From the NCBI GenBank assembly GCA_039090855.1, contig CM076990.1, forward strand, positions 198,405,232 to 198,469,231: 64,000 bases of DNA, written 5' to 3'. The stretch is from Macrothele yani (Eukaryota; Arthropoda; Arachnida; Araneae; Macrothelidae). Position 1 is the stretch's first letter. The number at the start of each line of letters is the position of its first letter. Positions 52,743 through 62,484 of the stretch are shown here, piece after piece. The position numbers and the translations under genes are program-made. Below the pieces are notes generated by a model, which saw only the letters and a program-made list of their open reading frames with translations, did not search any database and had not been told where the DNA came from.

Positions 52743-53316
52743 TATATATATATATATGAAAAACCATTAGAAAGTACCAATCACTCACCCTAAAGATCAT
52801 GGTAATCTCCATTGACCACACACTTCCAACACGTCAATCATCGTAATGTTTCTGGGCTTCCAAGGTTTACAGACATCTTGCTTACGATTCTTACTTCCGG
52901 GTGTGAAACATCGTATTTTTTATTTTTTTAGCCTTATAAGATGTAACTATAAAGCTTGTCAATGCCAGAGGTTTTAGACAAAGCTATTGCAACCTAAAAA
53001 TGGTGGATGCCTTTGCGCATTACGACATACATAGCTCCATTAAAAGTCGCGTCTCTGAGCGTGGTGTTCACATTATTCTGCCCAACCCCTATATATATAT
53101 ATGAAAAACCATTAGAAAGTACCAATCACTCACCCTAAAGAACATGGTAATCTCCATTGACCACACACTTCCAACACGTCAATCATCGTAATGTTTCTGG
53201 GCTTCCAAGGTTTACAGACATCTTGCTTACGATTCTTACTTCCGGGTGTGAAACATCGTATTTTTATTTTATTTTTTTAGCCTTATAAGATGTAACTATA
53301 AAGCTTGTCAATGCCA
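52621..53316. repeat. two-copy tandem duplication, 347 and 349 bp
   Basis: The units 52621-52967 and 52968-53316 are almost identical, both starting GAGGTTTTAGACAAAGCTAT and ending GCTTGTCAATGCCA. They differ by a few substitutions and a small A/T indel near 53270. Each unit joins the Tc1 right end to PLE3 terminal sequence, so the duplication came after both were in place. Confidence 0.95.
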
Positions 53317-53500
53317 TAAAAAACCACACATACTACTCATTCATACAATTCAATTAAAAACTATGTACATATTTACATAACCTTACATTACTAGGTGGTT
53401 AAACCTTTGTCAACTGCAAGCACCATACTGCTCCTTCCGCTTCAAAACCCCTGCCACTCCCACTGCAAGTGTCGCACTCATTCAGCCCTTCACACACAAT

Positions 53501-53540
53501 CCTCTAGTACTTTCAACAGACCACTGTCGTCATCAGGAGG
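53501..53540 (-). ncRNA. hammerhead ribozyme motif in PLE3 (left arm), core intact
   Basis: The minus strand reads stem I CCTC, box I CTGATGA, stem II GACAG/CTGTT around TGGT, box II GAAA, the minimal self-complementary stem III AGTACT, cleavage triplet CTA and stem I GAGG. All conserved core nucleotides are present. Ribozymes with such short stem III, thought to act best as dimers, are known from PLE terminal repeats. It is identical to the right-arm copy. Confidence 0.88.
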
Positions 53541-53638
53541 CAGGTGTGTCTCACCCGCCCACCACAGCTCAAGTGAGCAGAGCCATCGAGGCACGGGCCC
53601 CAGTCGCTATCTCTGAATCATTGTGTCTCTGGCGCCAT

Positions 53639-54171
53639 CTATTGTCCTTGCTGTTCTTTTTTCCTTTTTTTCTTTCTAAGCTGCTGTTCTATTTTTATTA
53701 GGGCTTTCCATTGTTCGTTTAAGTTACTAGGCTCATTAATGTTGCATAATCTTGATCTGTTTTTTTCAATTAACACTGATTCTGCAATTCTTAACTGCCT
53801 TTCGTATTTACAGCTCTTAATAATTTTAATATCCTCAAACCTTGGACATTGTGGGTTTTCCATACAGTATTGGGTTAATGCTGTCTTAGCTTCTTTTTAT
53901 TCCAATTATTTATATGCTGGTTCAATCTATACTTTAATTTATTCTTGGTGCTACCTATACATGACACAGGAGGTTGCTGGTTTATAGGGATTTCATAAAT
54001 TCCTGCTCTATCTAATTGGCTGATTTTTTCATTTTTAATCACTAAATTTTTTACAGTAAGTACCTGATTTCCTACCTGTATGTCATACTTGCCACAAACT
54101 TTATTAATTTTTGCTGAAACATTTTCTACATATGGTATTGCTCCTACATATTTTACAAGTTTTTTTATCAA
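53639..54171 (-). pseudogene. PLE3 GIY-YIG domain (left arm), one frameshift
   Basis: Frame 54171-53875: MIKKLVKYVGAIPYVENVSA, VCGKYDIQVGNQVLTVKNLV, AGIYEIPINQQPPVSCIGST, NKLKYRLNQHINNWNKK, then a premature stop. Frame 53863-53639: MENPQCPRFEDIKIIKSCKY, LRIAESVLIEKNRSRLCNIN and a basic tail. Together they form the end of a PLE protein: a connector and a GIY-YIG nuclease (IYEI...CIGST...R..QH) with the catalytic Glu expected in RIAESVLIE. The RT part is missing. Confidence 0.82.
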
Positions 54172-54369
54172 TCTTGACCTTATTGTAAGCTTAAGTTACT
54201 TCATAAATCCATTTTTTAATACCTGTTTAGGGTAACCAAAATCATATGCAATTTTTTCAATATATTCAAAATTTCCTCTTTTTTATACTGTTCCATTGAT
54301 GATTAAAAAATGGATTTATGAAAAAAATGGATTTATGAAGTAACTCAAGCTTACAATAAGGTCAAGATT

Positions 54370-54885
54370 GATAAAAAACTTGTAAAATATGTAGGAGCAA
54401 TACCATATGTAGAAAATGTTTCAGCAGAAATTAATAAAGTTTGTGGCAAGTATGACATACAGGTAGGAAATCAGGTACTTACTGTAAAAAATTTAGTGAT
54501 TAAAAATGAAAAAATCAGCCAATTAGATAGAGCAGGAATTTATGAAATCCCTATAAACCAGCAACCTCCTGTGTCATGTATAGGTAGCACCAAGAATAAA
54601 TTAAAGTATAGATTGAACCAGCATATAAATAATTGGAATAAAAAGAAGCTAAGACAGCATTAACCCAATACTGTATGGAAAATCCACAATGTCCAAGGTT
54701 TGAGGATATTAAAATTATTAAGAGCTGTAAATACGAAAGGCAGTTAAGAATTGCAGAATCAGTGTTAATTGAAAAAACAGATCAAGATTATGCAACATTA
54801 ATGAGCCTAGTAACTTAAACGAACAATGGAAAGCCCTAATAAAAATAGAACAGCAGCTTAGAAAGAAAAAAAGGAAAAAGAACAG
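54370..54885 (+). pseudogene. PLE3 GIY-YIG domain (right arm), frameshifted like the left arm
   Basis: The frame from about 54370 reads KKLVKYVGAIPYVENVSAEI, through IYEIPINQQPPVSCIGST and RLNQHINNWNKKKLRQH, then a stop at 54661, the same early termination as the left arm. Beyond it another frame gives the CKYERQLRIAESVLIEK block. The shared stop shows that both arms descend from the same already damaged copy or were homogenised. Confidence 0.82.
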
Positions 54886-54995
54886 CAAGGACAATAGATG
54901 GCGCCAGAGACACAATGATTCAGAGATAGCGACTGGGGCCCGTGCCTCGATGGCTCTGCTCACTTGAGCTGTGGTGGGCGGGTGAGACACACCTG

Positions 54996-55035
54996 CCTCC
55001 TGATGACGACAGTGGTCTGTTGAAAGTACTAGAGG
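54996..55035 (+). ncRNA. hammerhead ribozyme motif in PLE3 (right arm), core intact
   Basis: Stem I CCTC (54996-54999), box I CTGATGA (55000-55006), stem II GACAG/CTGTT, box II GAAA (55022-55025), stem III AGTACT, cleavage after CTA, stem I GAGG to 55035. It has the same sense as the PLE3 ORF and lies downstream of it, as in PLE2. The 40-nt unit is identical to the left-arm copy. Confidence 0.88.
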
Positions 55036-55608
55036 ATTGTGTGTGAAGGGCTGAATGAGTGCGACACTTGCAGTGGGAGTGGCAGGGGTTTTGAAGCGGA
55101 AGGAGCAGTATGGTGCTTGCAGTTGACAAAGGTTTAACCACCTAGTAATGTAAGGTTATGTAAATATGTACATAGTTTTTAATTGAATTGTATGAATGAG
55201 TAGTATGTGTGGTTTTTTATGACATTGACAAGCTTTATAGTTACATCTTATAAGGCTAAAAAAAAAAATATGATGTTTCACACACAGAAGTAAGAATCGT
55301 AAGCAAGATATCTGTAAACCTTGGAAGCCCAGAAACATTACGATGATTGACGTATTGGAAGTGTGTGGTCAATGGAGATTACCATGATCTTTAGGGTGAG
55401 TGATTGGTACTTTCTAATGGTTTTTCATTTATGAATTGCACGTAAACTATATGCACTTTGCAGGAGTTTAATACCTTAAAAGTGCAAATATAATAATATA
55501 TATATATATAAATTTGCAGAAGTAAGAAAAGAAAAACAAAACACAAAAATATAGCTAGTACCATGAGAAGCACCAAAGGCAGCTATAATCATGTAGTAGC
55601 AAATATAG

Positions 55609-56459
55609 AGTGAATTGTAAAAAAAATAGAATTGAAAAAAATTAAATTTCATAAAGAATACACAATTAAATTCAAAATGGAAGTTTAAAATTGAAAACCA
55701 AAAAAAAAAAAAAAACCAGAGAACAGGTTGCCGTCATCAGGAGAGCATCAACCTGCTGGAGTAGCCTTTCTAGTACCAACAAACGACAAGGAGAAGCAAA
55801 AATGTTGGTTGGTCATGCATGCTCCTAGGCCACCAGACCAAACACCAAAACAGACGCAGAAATTCAAAAAACAAGAATATAAACACTGAAAAAATTATTA
55901 AAAAGGCTTACCGGCAGACCATACTGGTCAACACCATGAATGAAGATCAAACTGAACTTGACCAACGATCCGCAAGAGCCCAAATATATATGAAAACGTT
56001 AAAGTAATCATCTCTGTCATTTCAAAAAAATTTTTTTTTTTTTTTTTTTTTTTTTTGCTTGCTAGGATGTTTAACGTTTTCATATATGTTTGGGCTCTTG
56101 TGGGTCGTTGGTCCAGTTCAGTTTGATCTTTTCATTCATGGTGTTGACTGGTATGGTCTGACGGTAAGCCTTTTGTATAATTTTTTCAGTGTTTATATTC
56201 TTGTTTTTTGAATTTCTGTGTCTGCTATGGCGTTTGGTCTGGTGGCCTAGAGAGCATGCCCAACCGACATTTTTGGTTCTCCTTGTCGTTAGTTGGTACT
56301 AGAAAGGCCACTCCCACAGGTTGATGCTCTCCTGATGACGGCAACCTGTTTTGTTTTTGTTTTTTTCGGTTTTCAATTTTGAACTTCCATTTTAAATTTA
56401 ATTCTGTATTCTTTATGGAATTTAAATTTTTTGCAATTCTTATTTTTTACAATTCACTT
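55609..56459. repeat. inverted repeat, ~390-bp arms, poly-T spacer; probable head-to-head 5' ends of a retroelement
   Basis: The left arm (55609-56002) and right arm (56071-56459) are reverse complements with modest divergence. A spacer with a ~30-base T tract (56026-56057) separates them. Each arm contains, reading inward, CTGATGACGGCAACCTG or its complement, GTACTAGAAAGG and a possible short coding start (MNEDQTELDQRSARAQIYMK in the left-arm plus frame). CTGATGA plus GTACTA recall PLE ribozyme termini, but box II and the stems do not assemble. Confidence 0.75.
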
Positions 56460-56529
56460 TATATATATATATATATATATACGAGGGGTGTCCGGTTAGT
56501 ATCCGGATTTTTATTCCTATCAATTACAG

Positions 56530-58120
56530 GAGAGAAATAAAAAATACTGGATGTATAAATATGATACATATGTAATACATTGGTACGAACAGTCAAAGTC
56601 ACTTTTCCACGTATTCTCCGTTCAGCAAATGCATTTTCTCCAACAATCGACAAGTTGATTCATTCCGGTAGCGAAGAAATTGTCAGGTGTGTTTCAAATC
56701 CATTGACGTACAGCCGCTTGCAGGTCATCCATGCTGGCCATGAAGACTATCCTTCAAGAGACCAAAAACATGAAAATCAGAAAGTGCCAAGTCCGGACAC
56801 TGTGAGCAGGGTGCAGAAGAACGGATCACCTCTGTTTTGTGATTTCTGCTTGCATAGGTTTAGCAATATGTGGGCGAGCATTATCATTCTGAAGCAACCC
56901 TTGATTGTTTTTCAGTGTTGGCCATTTGGTCCAGATACGCTGCACAAGTTTTCTCAGTGTCTTCACATAGGTTTTGCATTTATTGTTTTGTTTTTTGCCA
57001 AGTACTCAACCAGAAGGATACCATGTTTGTCCCAGAAGACAGTAGCCATGACTTCTTCACAAAGACGCTTTAACGTATGTAAGTTTTCTGTTTTACACGT
57101 TATAAAGTGAGTACAGTCTGCAGCAGTGCATTAAGTTATTCAATTAAGATACAATTCAGTTAAAAGTTCTAAAAATGTTATTTATCGAAGTGTGTCTTCA
57201 GTCCCACATCGGTAGTTTATTGAGCTTTTTGTTCAAAAGTTATATCTTCTAACTTTTGACCAAAAGACTCTCAAGTTAACCCTAATGACTGACCATATAG
57301 AAGTAGGATACAACTTTTGAGCAAAAGGCTTAATAAACTACCAATGTGGGACTGAAGACGCACTTCGATAAATAACATTTTTAGGACTTTTAATTGAATT
57401 GTATCTTAATTGAATAACTTAATGCACCGCCTCAGACTATCCCACTTTATGACATGTAAAACAGAAAACTTACAGGCGTTAAAGAGTTTTTGTGAAGAAC
57501 CTTGTAGTCATGTAATGGTATGTGAACTTTATGATAAAATCACATGAGATATATCAGTAGCCATGACCTTGGATGTCGATGAACCAACTTTGATGGGGTG
57601 GAACTCGGGTGACGCCATTGCATACTTTGCCATTTTGTCTCCGGTTTGAACTGGTGAATCCCATGTTTCATCGCCTGTGGTTATGCGTCACCCTCCTCAT
57701 CATAGCGCTGTACTGGTTTATTGCAAATGTCTCTAGCCTTTGGCGTTTGGGGTACCCATCTGGCACAGATCTTCCTATAGTTGAGATGTTCATGAATAAT
57801 TCGTCTAACATAATCTTTACTGATATCCAATTCCATGGCAATATCCCAAACACGAATGCGTCTGTCACCTTTAATCAAGTCGTTTACCCATTTAATCGTT
57901 TCATCAGTGACCGCCGTGTTAGGCCTACCTGACCATGCCTCATCTTTAAGGCTCTTGTGGTCAGCTTTGAACTTCGTAGCCTATTCATAAACACTGGAAC
58001 GAGACCTAGCCACATCACCATACACTGTCTAAAGTCTTCTCATAATGTCAACGGCATTTACGCCTTCTTTCGTTTAAAACCTAACTACTGCACGCTTCTC
58101 AAACTGAACACTTAACACAG
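56530..58120 (-). pseudogene. mariner-like transposase, broken
   Basis: From the right, reading minus: QFEKRAVVRF, KADHKSLKDEAWSGRPNTAV, WVNDLIKGDRRIRVWDIAME, SKDYVRRIIHEHLNYRKICA and RWVPQ (the mariner WVP block, 57878-57740). After the foldback insert, LLQNDNARPHI near 56880 is the second catalytic Asp block, and INQLVDCWRKCIC near 56640 is the C-terminal block. Many stops and frameshifts; clearly dead. Confidence 0.82.
57047..57502. mobile_element. foldback/long-TIR element inside the mariner copy
   Basis: Arms of about 190 bases are inverted copies: CTTCACAAAGACGCTTTAAC on the left mirrors GTTAAAGAGTTTTTGTGAAG on the right, continuing through TTTTACA.GT, TTAAGTTATTCAATTAAGAT and TTCAGTCCCACAT. 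The centre carries CCCTAATGACTGACCATATAGA. The same family occurs at 34680-35010. No ORF. Boundaries are approximate because the arms run to the edge of the mariner sequence. Confidence 0.8.
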
Positions 58121-58149
58121 CTGCCATTATATATATATATATATATATA

Positions 58150-59296
58150 TCATCATCATCGTCAACCATTATCAATCCACTGCTGGACGAAGGTCTCCCT
58201 TAAGTTTCCTCCACAACAGTCTGTCTTGTGCCAGTCTCCTCCATGTCACTCCCACATACTTTCGAATTTCATCCACCCATCTCCCATGTGGTCTTCTGGG
58301 TCTTTTCCTGTCCCTTGGAATCCAATCTAAAATTCCGGCTATCCATCGATGGTCTGTCCTTCTGGCAGTATGTCCAGCCCATTGCCATTTCAGGGATTTA
58401 ACTCTGATCATGATGTCTTCCACTCTTGTCATTTTTCGGATCCACGAGTTCCTCTTCTTATCTCTCCTGGTTACACCAAGCATGCACCTTTCCATGCTTT
58501 TTTGAGTTGTCTGCAGCCTTTGTCTCTTTTAGTTCATCCACCCATCTCCCATGTGGTCTTCTGGGTCTTTTCCTGTCCCTTGGAATCCAATCTAAAATTC
58601 CGGCTGTCCATCGATGGTCTGTCCTTCTGGCAGTATGTCCAGCCCATTGCCATTTCAGGGATTTAACTCTGATCATGATGTCTTCCACTCTTGTCATTTT
58701 TCGGATCCACGAGTTCCTCTTCTTATCTCTCCTGGTTACACCAAGCATGCACCTTTCCATGCTTTTTTGAGTTGTCTGCAGCCTTTGTCTCTTTTAGTTA
58801 AGGTCCACGTCTCTGCACCATACGTAAGCACTGGAAGGATGCATTGATCACACACTTTTCTTTTAAGACATAATGGCATATTGCTCTTGAAAATTATGCT
58901 GTTTCTTCCAAAAGCTCTCCAGGCAAGTTTTGTACGCTGATTAATTTCTTCATCAATGTGACCTTCACTTGATATCTGCTGTCCAAGATAAACGTACGTG
59001 TCTGTTATCTCCAGCTTTTCTCCATCAATCGATAAATCTTCATTTCTTGTAATAGCATTGAACATCACTTTTGTCTTCTGAAAGTTCATTTTTAATCCCA
59101 CTTCTTTACTCTTGTCAGCAAGTTCCTGAATCATACTCTGCAGCTCTGATTGGGGTAGGTACAAAAATGACTATGTCATCAGCAAAACGAAGGTGGGTTA
59201 GATAATCTCCATTAATCTTTATCCCTTTGTTTTCCCAGTTCAGTGATTGAAAGGCATTTTCCAATGTGGCATTAAAGAGCTTCGGAGAAATGGTAT
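58150..59296 (-). mobile_element. RTE-like LINE (family A), 3' portion with an internal tandem duplication
   Basis: Starts with the ATC-type tail at 58150 and reads back through the RT C-terminus to KLFNATLENAFQSLNWENKG near 59290, where it is cut by or abuts the next copy. A 265-bp segment is duplicated in tandem at 58270-58799. Open pieces (58736-59164 and others) show KVGLKMNFQKTKVMFNAITR and LPVLTYGAETWTLTKRD; the frame is broken by the duplication. Confidence 0.85.
58270..58799. repeat. exact-length tandem duplication of 265 bp inside LINE A
   Basis: Unit 1 is 58270-58534 and unit 2 is 58535-58799. Both start CATCCACCCATCTCCCATGT and end TCTCTTTTAGTT. They differ at only a few positions, so the duplication is recent relative to the LINE. 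Confidence 0.95.
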
Positions 59297-60958
59297 ATAT
59301 CATCATCATCATCATTGTCAACCATTATCAATCCACTGCTGGAGGAAGGTCTCCCCAAGTTTCCTCCACAACGGTCTGTCTTGTGCCAGTCTCCTCCATG
59401 TCACTCCCGCATACTTTCGAATTTCATCCACCCATCTTCCATGTGGTCTTCTTCTGGGTCTTTTCCTGTCCCTTGGAATCCAATCTAAAATTTCGGCTGT
59501 CCATCGATGGTCTGTTCTTCTGGCAGTATGTCCAGCCCATTGCCATTTCAGGGATTTAACTCTGATCATGATGTCTTCCACTCTTGTCATTTTTTGGATC
59601 CATGTGTTCCTCTTCTTATCTCTCCTGGTTACACCAAGCATGCACCTCTCCATGCTTGTTTGAGTTGTCAGCAGCCTTTGTATGTCTCTTTTAGCTAAGG
59701 TCCACGTCTCTGCACCATACGTAAGCACTGGAAGGATGCATTGATCAAACACTTTTCTTTTAAGACATAATGGCATATTGCTCTTGAAAATTATGCTGTT
59801 TCTTCCAAAAGCTCTCCAGGCAAGTTTAGTACTCCGATTAATTTCTTCACCAATGTGACCCTCACTTGATATCTGCTGTCCAAGATAAACGTACGTGTCT
59901 GTTATCTCCAGCTTTTCTCCATCAATCGATAAATCTTCATTTCTTGTAAAAGCATTGTACATCACTTTTGTCTTCTGAAAGTTCATTTTTAATCCCACTT
60001 CTTTACTCTTGTCAGCAAGTTCCTGGATCATACTCTGTAGCTCTGATGGGGTAGTTGGAAAAATGACTATGTCATCAGCAAAATGAAGGTGGGTTAGATA
60101 ATCTCCATTAATCTTTATCCCTTTGTTTTCCCAGTTCAGTGATTGAAAGACATTTTCCAATGTGGCATTAAAGAGCTTCGGAGATATGGTGTCACCTTGT
60201 CTCACTCCTTTTCCAATTTTTATGTGTGTTGTATTTTCAAACAGCCGAATCTTTGCACTTGCATTTTCATAGATGTTATTAATAATATTAATGTATGCAT
60301 CTTCAATACCGCAGGATTTCAGAGCCATTGCAACTGCTGATGGTTTCACCGAATCAAAGGCTTTTTCATAATCGATAAAAGCCATGCACAATGGAAGCTC
60401 ATATTCCCTCGCTCTTTCAATTAGTTCTCTCAGTACGTGGATATGATCTATTGTGCTGTAGCCACTCCTGAATCCAGCTTGTTCTCTCGGTTGAGCCATG
60501 TCCAGTGTCACCTTCAAGCGGTGTGAAAGAACTTTAGTGAAGATTTTATAAACCACTGATAGGAGGCTGATAGGTCTGTAGTTCCTGAGATCCTCAATGT
60601 CACCTTTTTTATGTAGCAAGATCATTGTAGCGTTGTTCCAATCCTCAGGAATTTTCCCTTCATTAAGGCATCGAGTGAAAATTTGGGCGAGTACTGTTTC
60701 GATTTCTCCACTTGCTTCTTGTATGATGTCTACAGTAATTCCATCTTTTCCTGGAGCTTTTCCCCGCTTCATGTTCTTGATTGCATGTGCAACTTCTGCT
60801 GGAAGGACTGGAAGAACTCTGGTACTGGTACCTTTCATGATGTCTGGAGTACATGTATCATCCCTTTCATATAATTTGGAGTAGAAATCTTTCACTCTTG
60901 TCAAAATTTCTGCCTCTATTTCTTGTTACAGAACCATCTTCTTTTCTCAGTGCCATAA
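59297..60958 (-). mobile_element. RTE-like LINE (family A), 5'-truncated copy
   Basis: It has a fresh ATCATCATC tail at 59297-59318 and a body back to MALRKEDGS at 60958, where similarity ends. It abuts the 58150-59296 copy at the point equivalent to RQGDTISPKLFN of that element, suggesting insertion into it. No continuation of the older copy is seen to the right, so it may have been truncated there. Confidence 0.85.
59318..60904 (-). CDS. RTE-like reverse transcriptase (family A), 528 aa open frame
   Basis: Uninterrupted RT: GKAPGKDGITVDIIQEASGE, DLRNYRPISLLSVVYKIFTK, FIDYEKAFDSV (motif A), GVRQGDTISPKLFNATLENV (motif B), LHFADDIVIF (motif C) and the C-terminal WAGHTARRTDHRWTAEILDW and RPHGRWVDEIRKYAG. 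The endonuclease is absent through 5' truncation, and the ATG is internal. The long open frame makes this one of the youngest family A copies here. Confidence 0.9.
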   Translation of the reverse strand: MTRVKDFYSKLYERDDTCTPDIMKGTSTRVLPVLPAEVAHAIKNMKRGKAPGKDGITVDIIQEASGEIETVLAQIFTRCLNEGKIPEDWNNATMILLHKKGDIEDLRNYRPISLLSVVYKIFTKVLSHRLKVTLDMAQPREQAGFRSGYSTIDHIHVLRELIERAREYELPLCMAFIDYEKAFDSVKPSAVAMALKSCGIEDAYINIINNIYENASAKIRLFENTTHIKIGKGVRQGDTISPKLFNATLENVFQSLNWENKGIKINGDYLTHLHFADDIVIFPTTPSELQSMIQELADKSKEVGLKMNFQKTKVMYNAFTRNEDLSIDGEKLEITDTYVYLGQQISSEGHIGEEINRSTKLAWRAFGRNSIIFKSNMPLCLKRKVFDQCILPVLTYGAETWTLAKRDIQRLLTTQTSMERCMLGVTRRDKKRNTWIQKMTRVEDIMIRVKSLKWQWAGHTARRTDHRWTAEILDWIPRDRKRPRRRPHGRWVDEIRKYAGVTWRRLAQDRPLWRKLGETFLQQWIDNG

Positions 60959-60959
60959 T

Positions 60960-61750
60960 GGCACAGATTATGGTGTATATAGGGCAAAACAAATGAAATT
61001 TTTGACCAAGAGAAACAACAATAAAAAAATTAAAAAAATCGGCAGTCACCAAATACATCATCCGAACCAAGCTAGTTTCAGACGATGGAAAATACCAAAT
61101 ATAAGACTGCAGGGAAGCATATTAATGACTGACCCCTTGTCGGCTTCATTAAGGGCAAGCAACAAGAAAATCACTTGCTAATCTACTGAGACCAGCGAAT
61201 TGTGGGTTTCTATTTTAGTTTGCTTAAAGGACCAATTAAGTTTAGGAATAATGTCAATAAAAGGGATTACTAATAAAAACCCGAACCCAGCAAACTAAAA
61301 CACATTTGCCCGACCTCACAACAAAAATAATAAAAACAATAAAGAGCCAAACTTCCTAATACAAATCCAGTCAATAAAAACACAACCAATAAATGGTACA
61401 AAAGGGATGCTTTAAAACCTGAAACATTTTTTTTTTTTTTTTTTTTTTGGAACAAACTACCAGCCGAAAATAAACAAAGAACCAAAAAAATTTTTTAGAA
61501 AAATTCACAAAAACAAAAAATTAAAATAAAACCAAAAAATACACCTAGCCAAATTGAAAAGTAATCAACACCCAATTTTTAGGAAAAATGAGCTACAAAA
61601 AACCAAGGAGCAAAAATACATTTGTAACTCCAAGAGTGAACAAACAAACTTAGTTGCAATGCAGCCTCTGGTGCTACGGAATTTCAAATCTGTTCAAAGG
61701 TTTTGTTTTTTTCTCATTATTTGATTTTGCTATATATATATACATATATA
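60960..61750. other. A/C-rich sequence without recognised gene
   Basis: Plus-strand A- and C-rich DNA with a ~20-base T run at 61430-61448 and AT microsatellites at 61730-61755. No ORF with recognisable similarity. It could be part of an unidentified retroelement. Confidence 0.4.
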
Positions 61751-61754
61751 TATA

Positions 61755-61800
61755 CCTTTGTCCAGCAGTGGATAGATAATGGTTGATAATGATGATATAG
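61755..61800 (+). mobile_element. 3' stub of an RTE-like LINE (family A)
   Basis: Only about 45 bases: TTTGTCCAGCAGTGGATAGA through TGGTTGATAATGATGATATA, equal to the family A 3' end (FVQQWIDNG stop and tail). Directly downstream a family A 5' end starts, giving a tail-to-head junction. Confidence 0.75.
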
Positions 61801-61822
61801 ATATATATACATACAGTATATA

Positions 61823-62484
61823 ATGATGTAAGGTGAAGTGATCTGCAAACATAATATAGCCTCTTCTCAACAAATGTCAACCCCACCTTCTCACTGTGCA
61901 TCCTGTTCCACTGAAGGGGCTCTGGTGACTATCACATGGTGGTACATACAAATGTACCACAGGATTAGAGGGAATGCTATTCCACACTGGCCAACCCTCT
62001 TGACCAGTGTGGTGAGTTATGGCTAGAATCACTGGGGTGGGGGATACCCCACCCCAGTGATTTCACAGATCAAAAATTGGCCCTTAGTCTTTGGCAGCTG
62101 GAATGTACCTGGCCAAGGAAGCAGCCAGTGCAACATGAAGGCAGAGGGTATTAAGAATCATTGGAGAACCAGACTGGGATGTCATCTGATACTGACCATG
62201 GCTATGTTCAATAAATGAACTCTTTTATCTTCTGATTCAAAGTTCCTTGAATTGGAGCAGAAACTCCAAAAGATCAAGTGGGACGTTGTTGAGCTAAGTG
62301 AGGTAAGAAGAAAAGGAGAGGATCTCATTGAACTGAAAAGGGGATATCTCTTTTATTGTGGGATAGATACTGGCAGAACTAGTGGTATTGGATTAATTTT
62401 ATAATAAACAAGAATTTGAAGGACAATGTTCTAGAAGTTGAAAGTTCCTCAGACAGTTGCATGACTCATTTTCCAATTCTCAAG
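61823..62484 (+). mobile_element. old RTE-like LINE (family A), 5' end with endonuclease start
   Basis: Begins GATGTAAGGTGAAGTGATCT like the 5' ends at 8661 and 8687 and continues through the 5' UTR and the endonuclease N-terminus (SLWQLECTWPR-like region, LEQKLQKIKWDVVELSEVRR and KGEDLIELKRGYLFYCG). Here the frame reads through the position where A1 and A2 are frameshifted. Many substitutions and stops. It stops at 62484, where a SINE is inserted; no further LINE sequence was recognised after 62730. Confidence 0.75.

Larger units (their letters stand above)
53101..54217 (-). mobile_element. PLE3 Penelope-like fragment, left arm of a palindrome
   Basis: This is the minus-strand arm of a head-to-head inverted repeat whose right arm is 54321-55428, with a spacer of about 103 bases. 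It contains the PLE3 GIY-YIG domain, the 3' region with a hammerhead motif (53501-53540) and terminal sequence to 53101. Confidence 0.9.
54321..55428 (+). mobile_element. PLE3 Penelope-like fragment, right arm of the palindrome
   Basis: Near-exact reverse complement of 53101-54217. The two arms differ by scattered substitutions and single-base indels. The arm ends at CTAATGGTTTTTCAT (55428), exactly mirroring the left arm's outer limit, so the symmetry is confined to this block. Confidence 0.9.
56483..58125 (-). mobile_element. mariner-like transposon, degenerate, with a foldback insertion
   Basis: The minus-strand transposase decays from about 58125 to 56530. The left end reads GAGGGGTGTCCGGTTAGTAT, a plausible mariner terminus, next to an AT microsatellite. 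The matching right terminus was not found, perhaps lost in the AT repeat at 58128-58150. A palindromic element (57047-57502) interrupts the transposase. Confidence 0.72.

Noticed and set aside
53395..53616. ORF found identically at 53395-53616 (+) and 54920-55141 (-), considered as a conserved gene
   Set aside because: The identity comes from the PLE3 palindrome, and the ORF is antisense to the ribozyme-containing 3' region.
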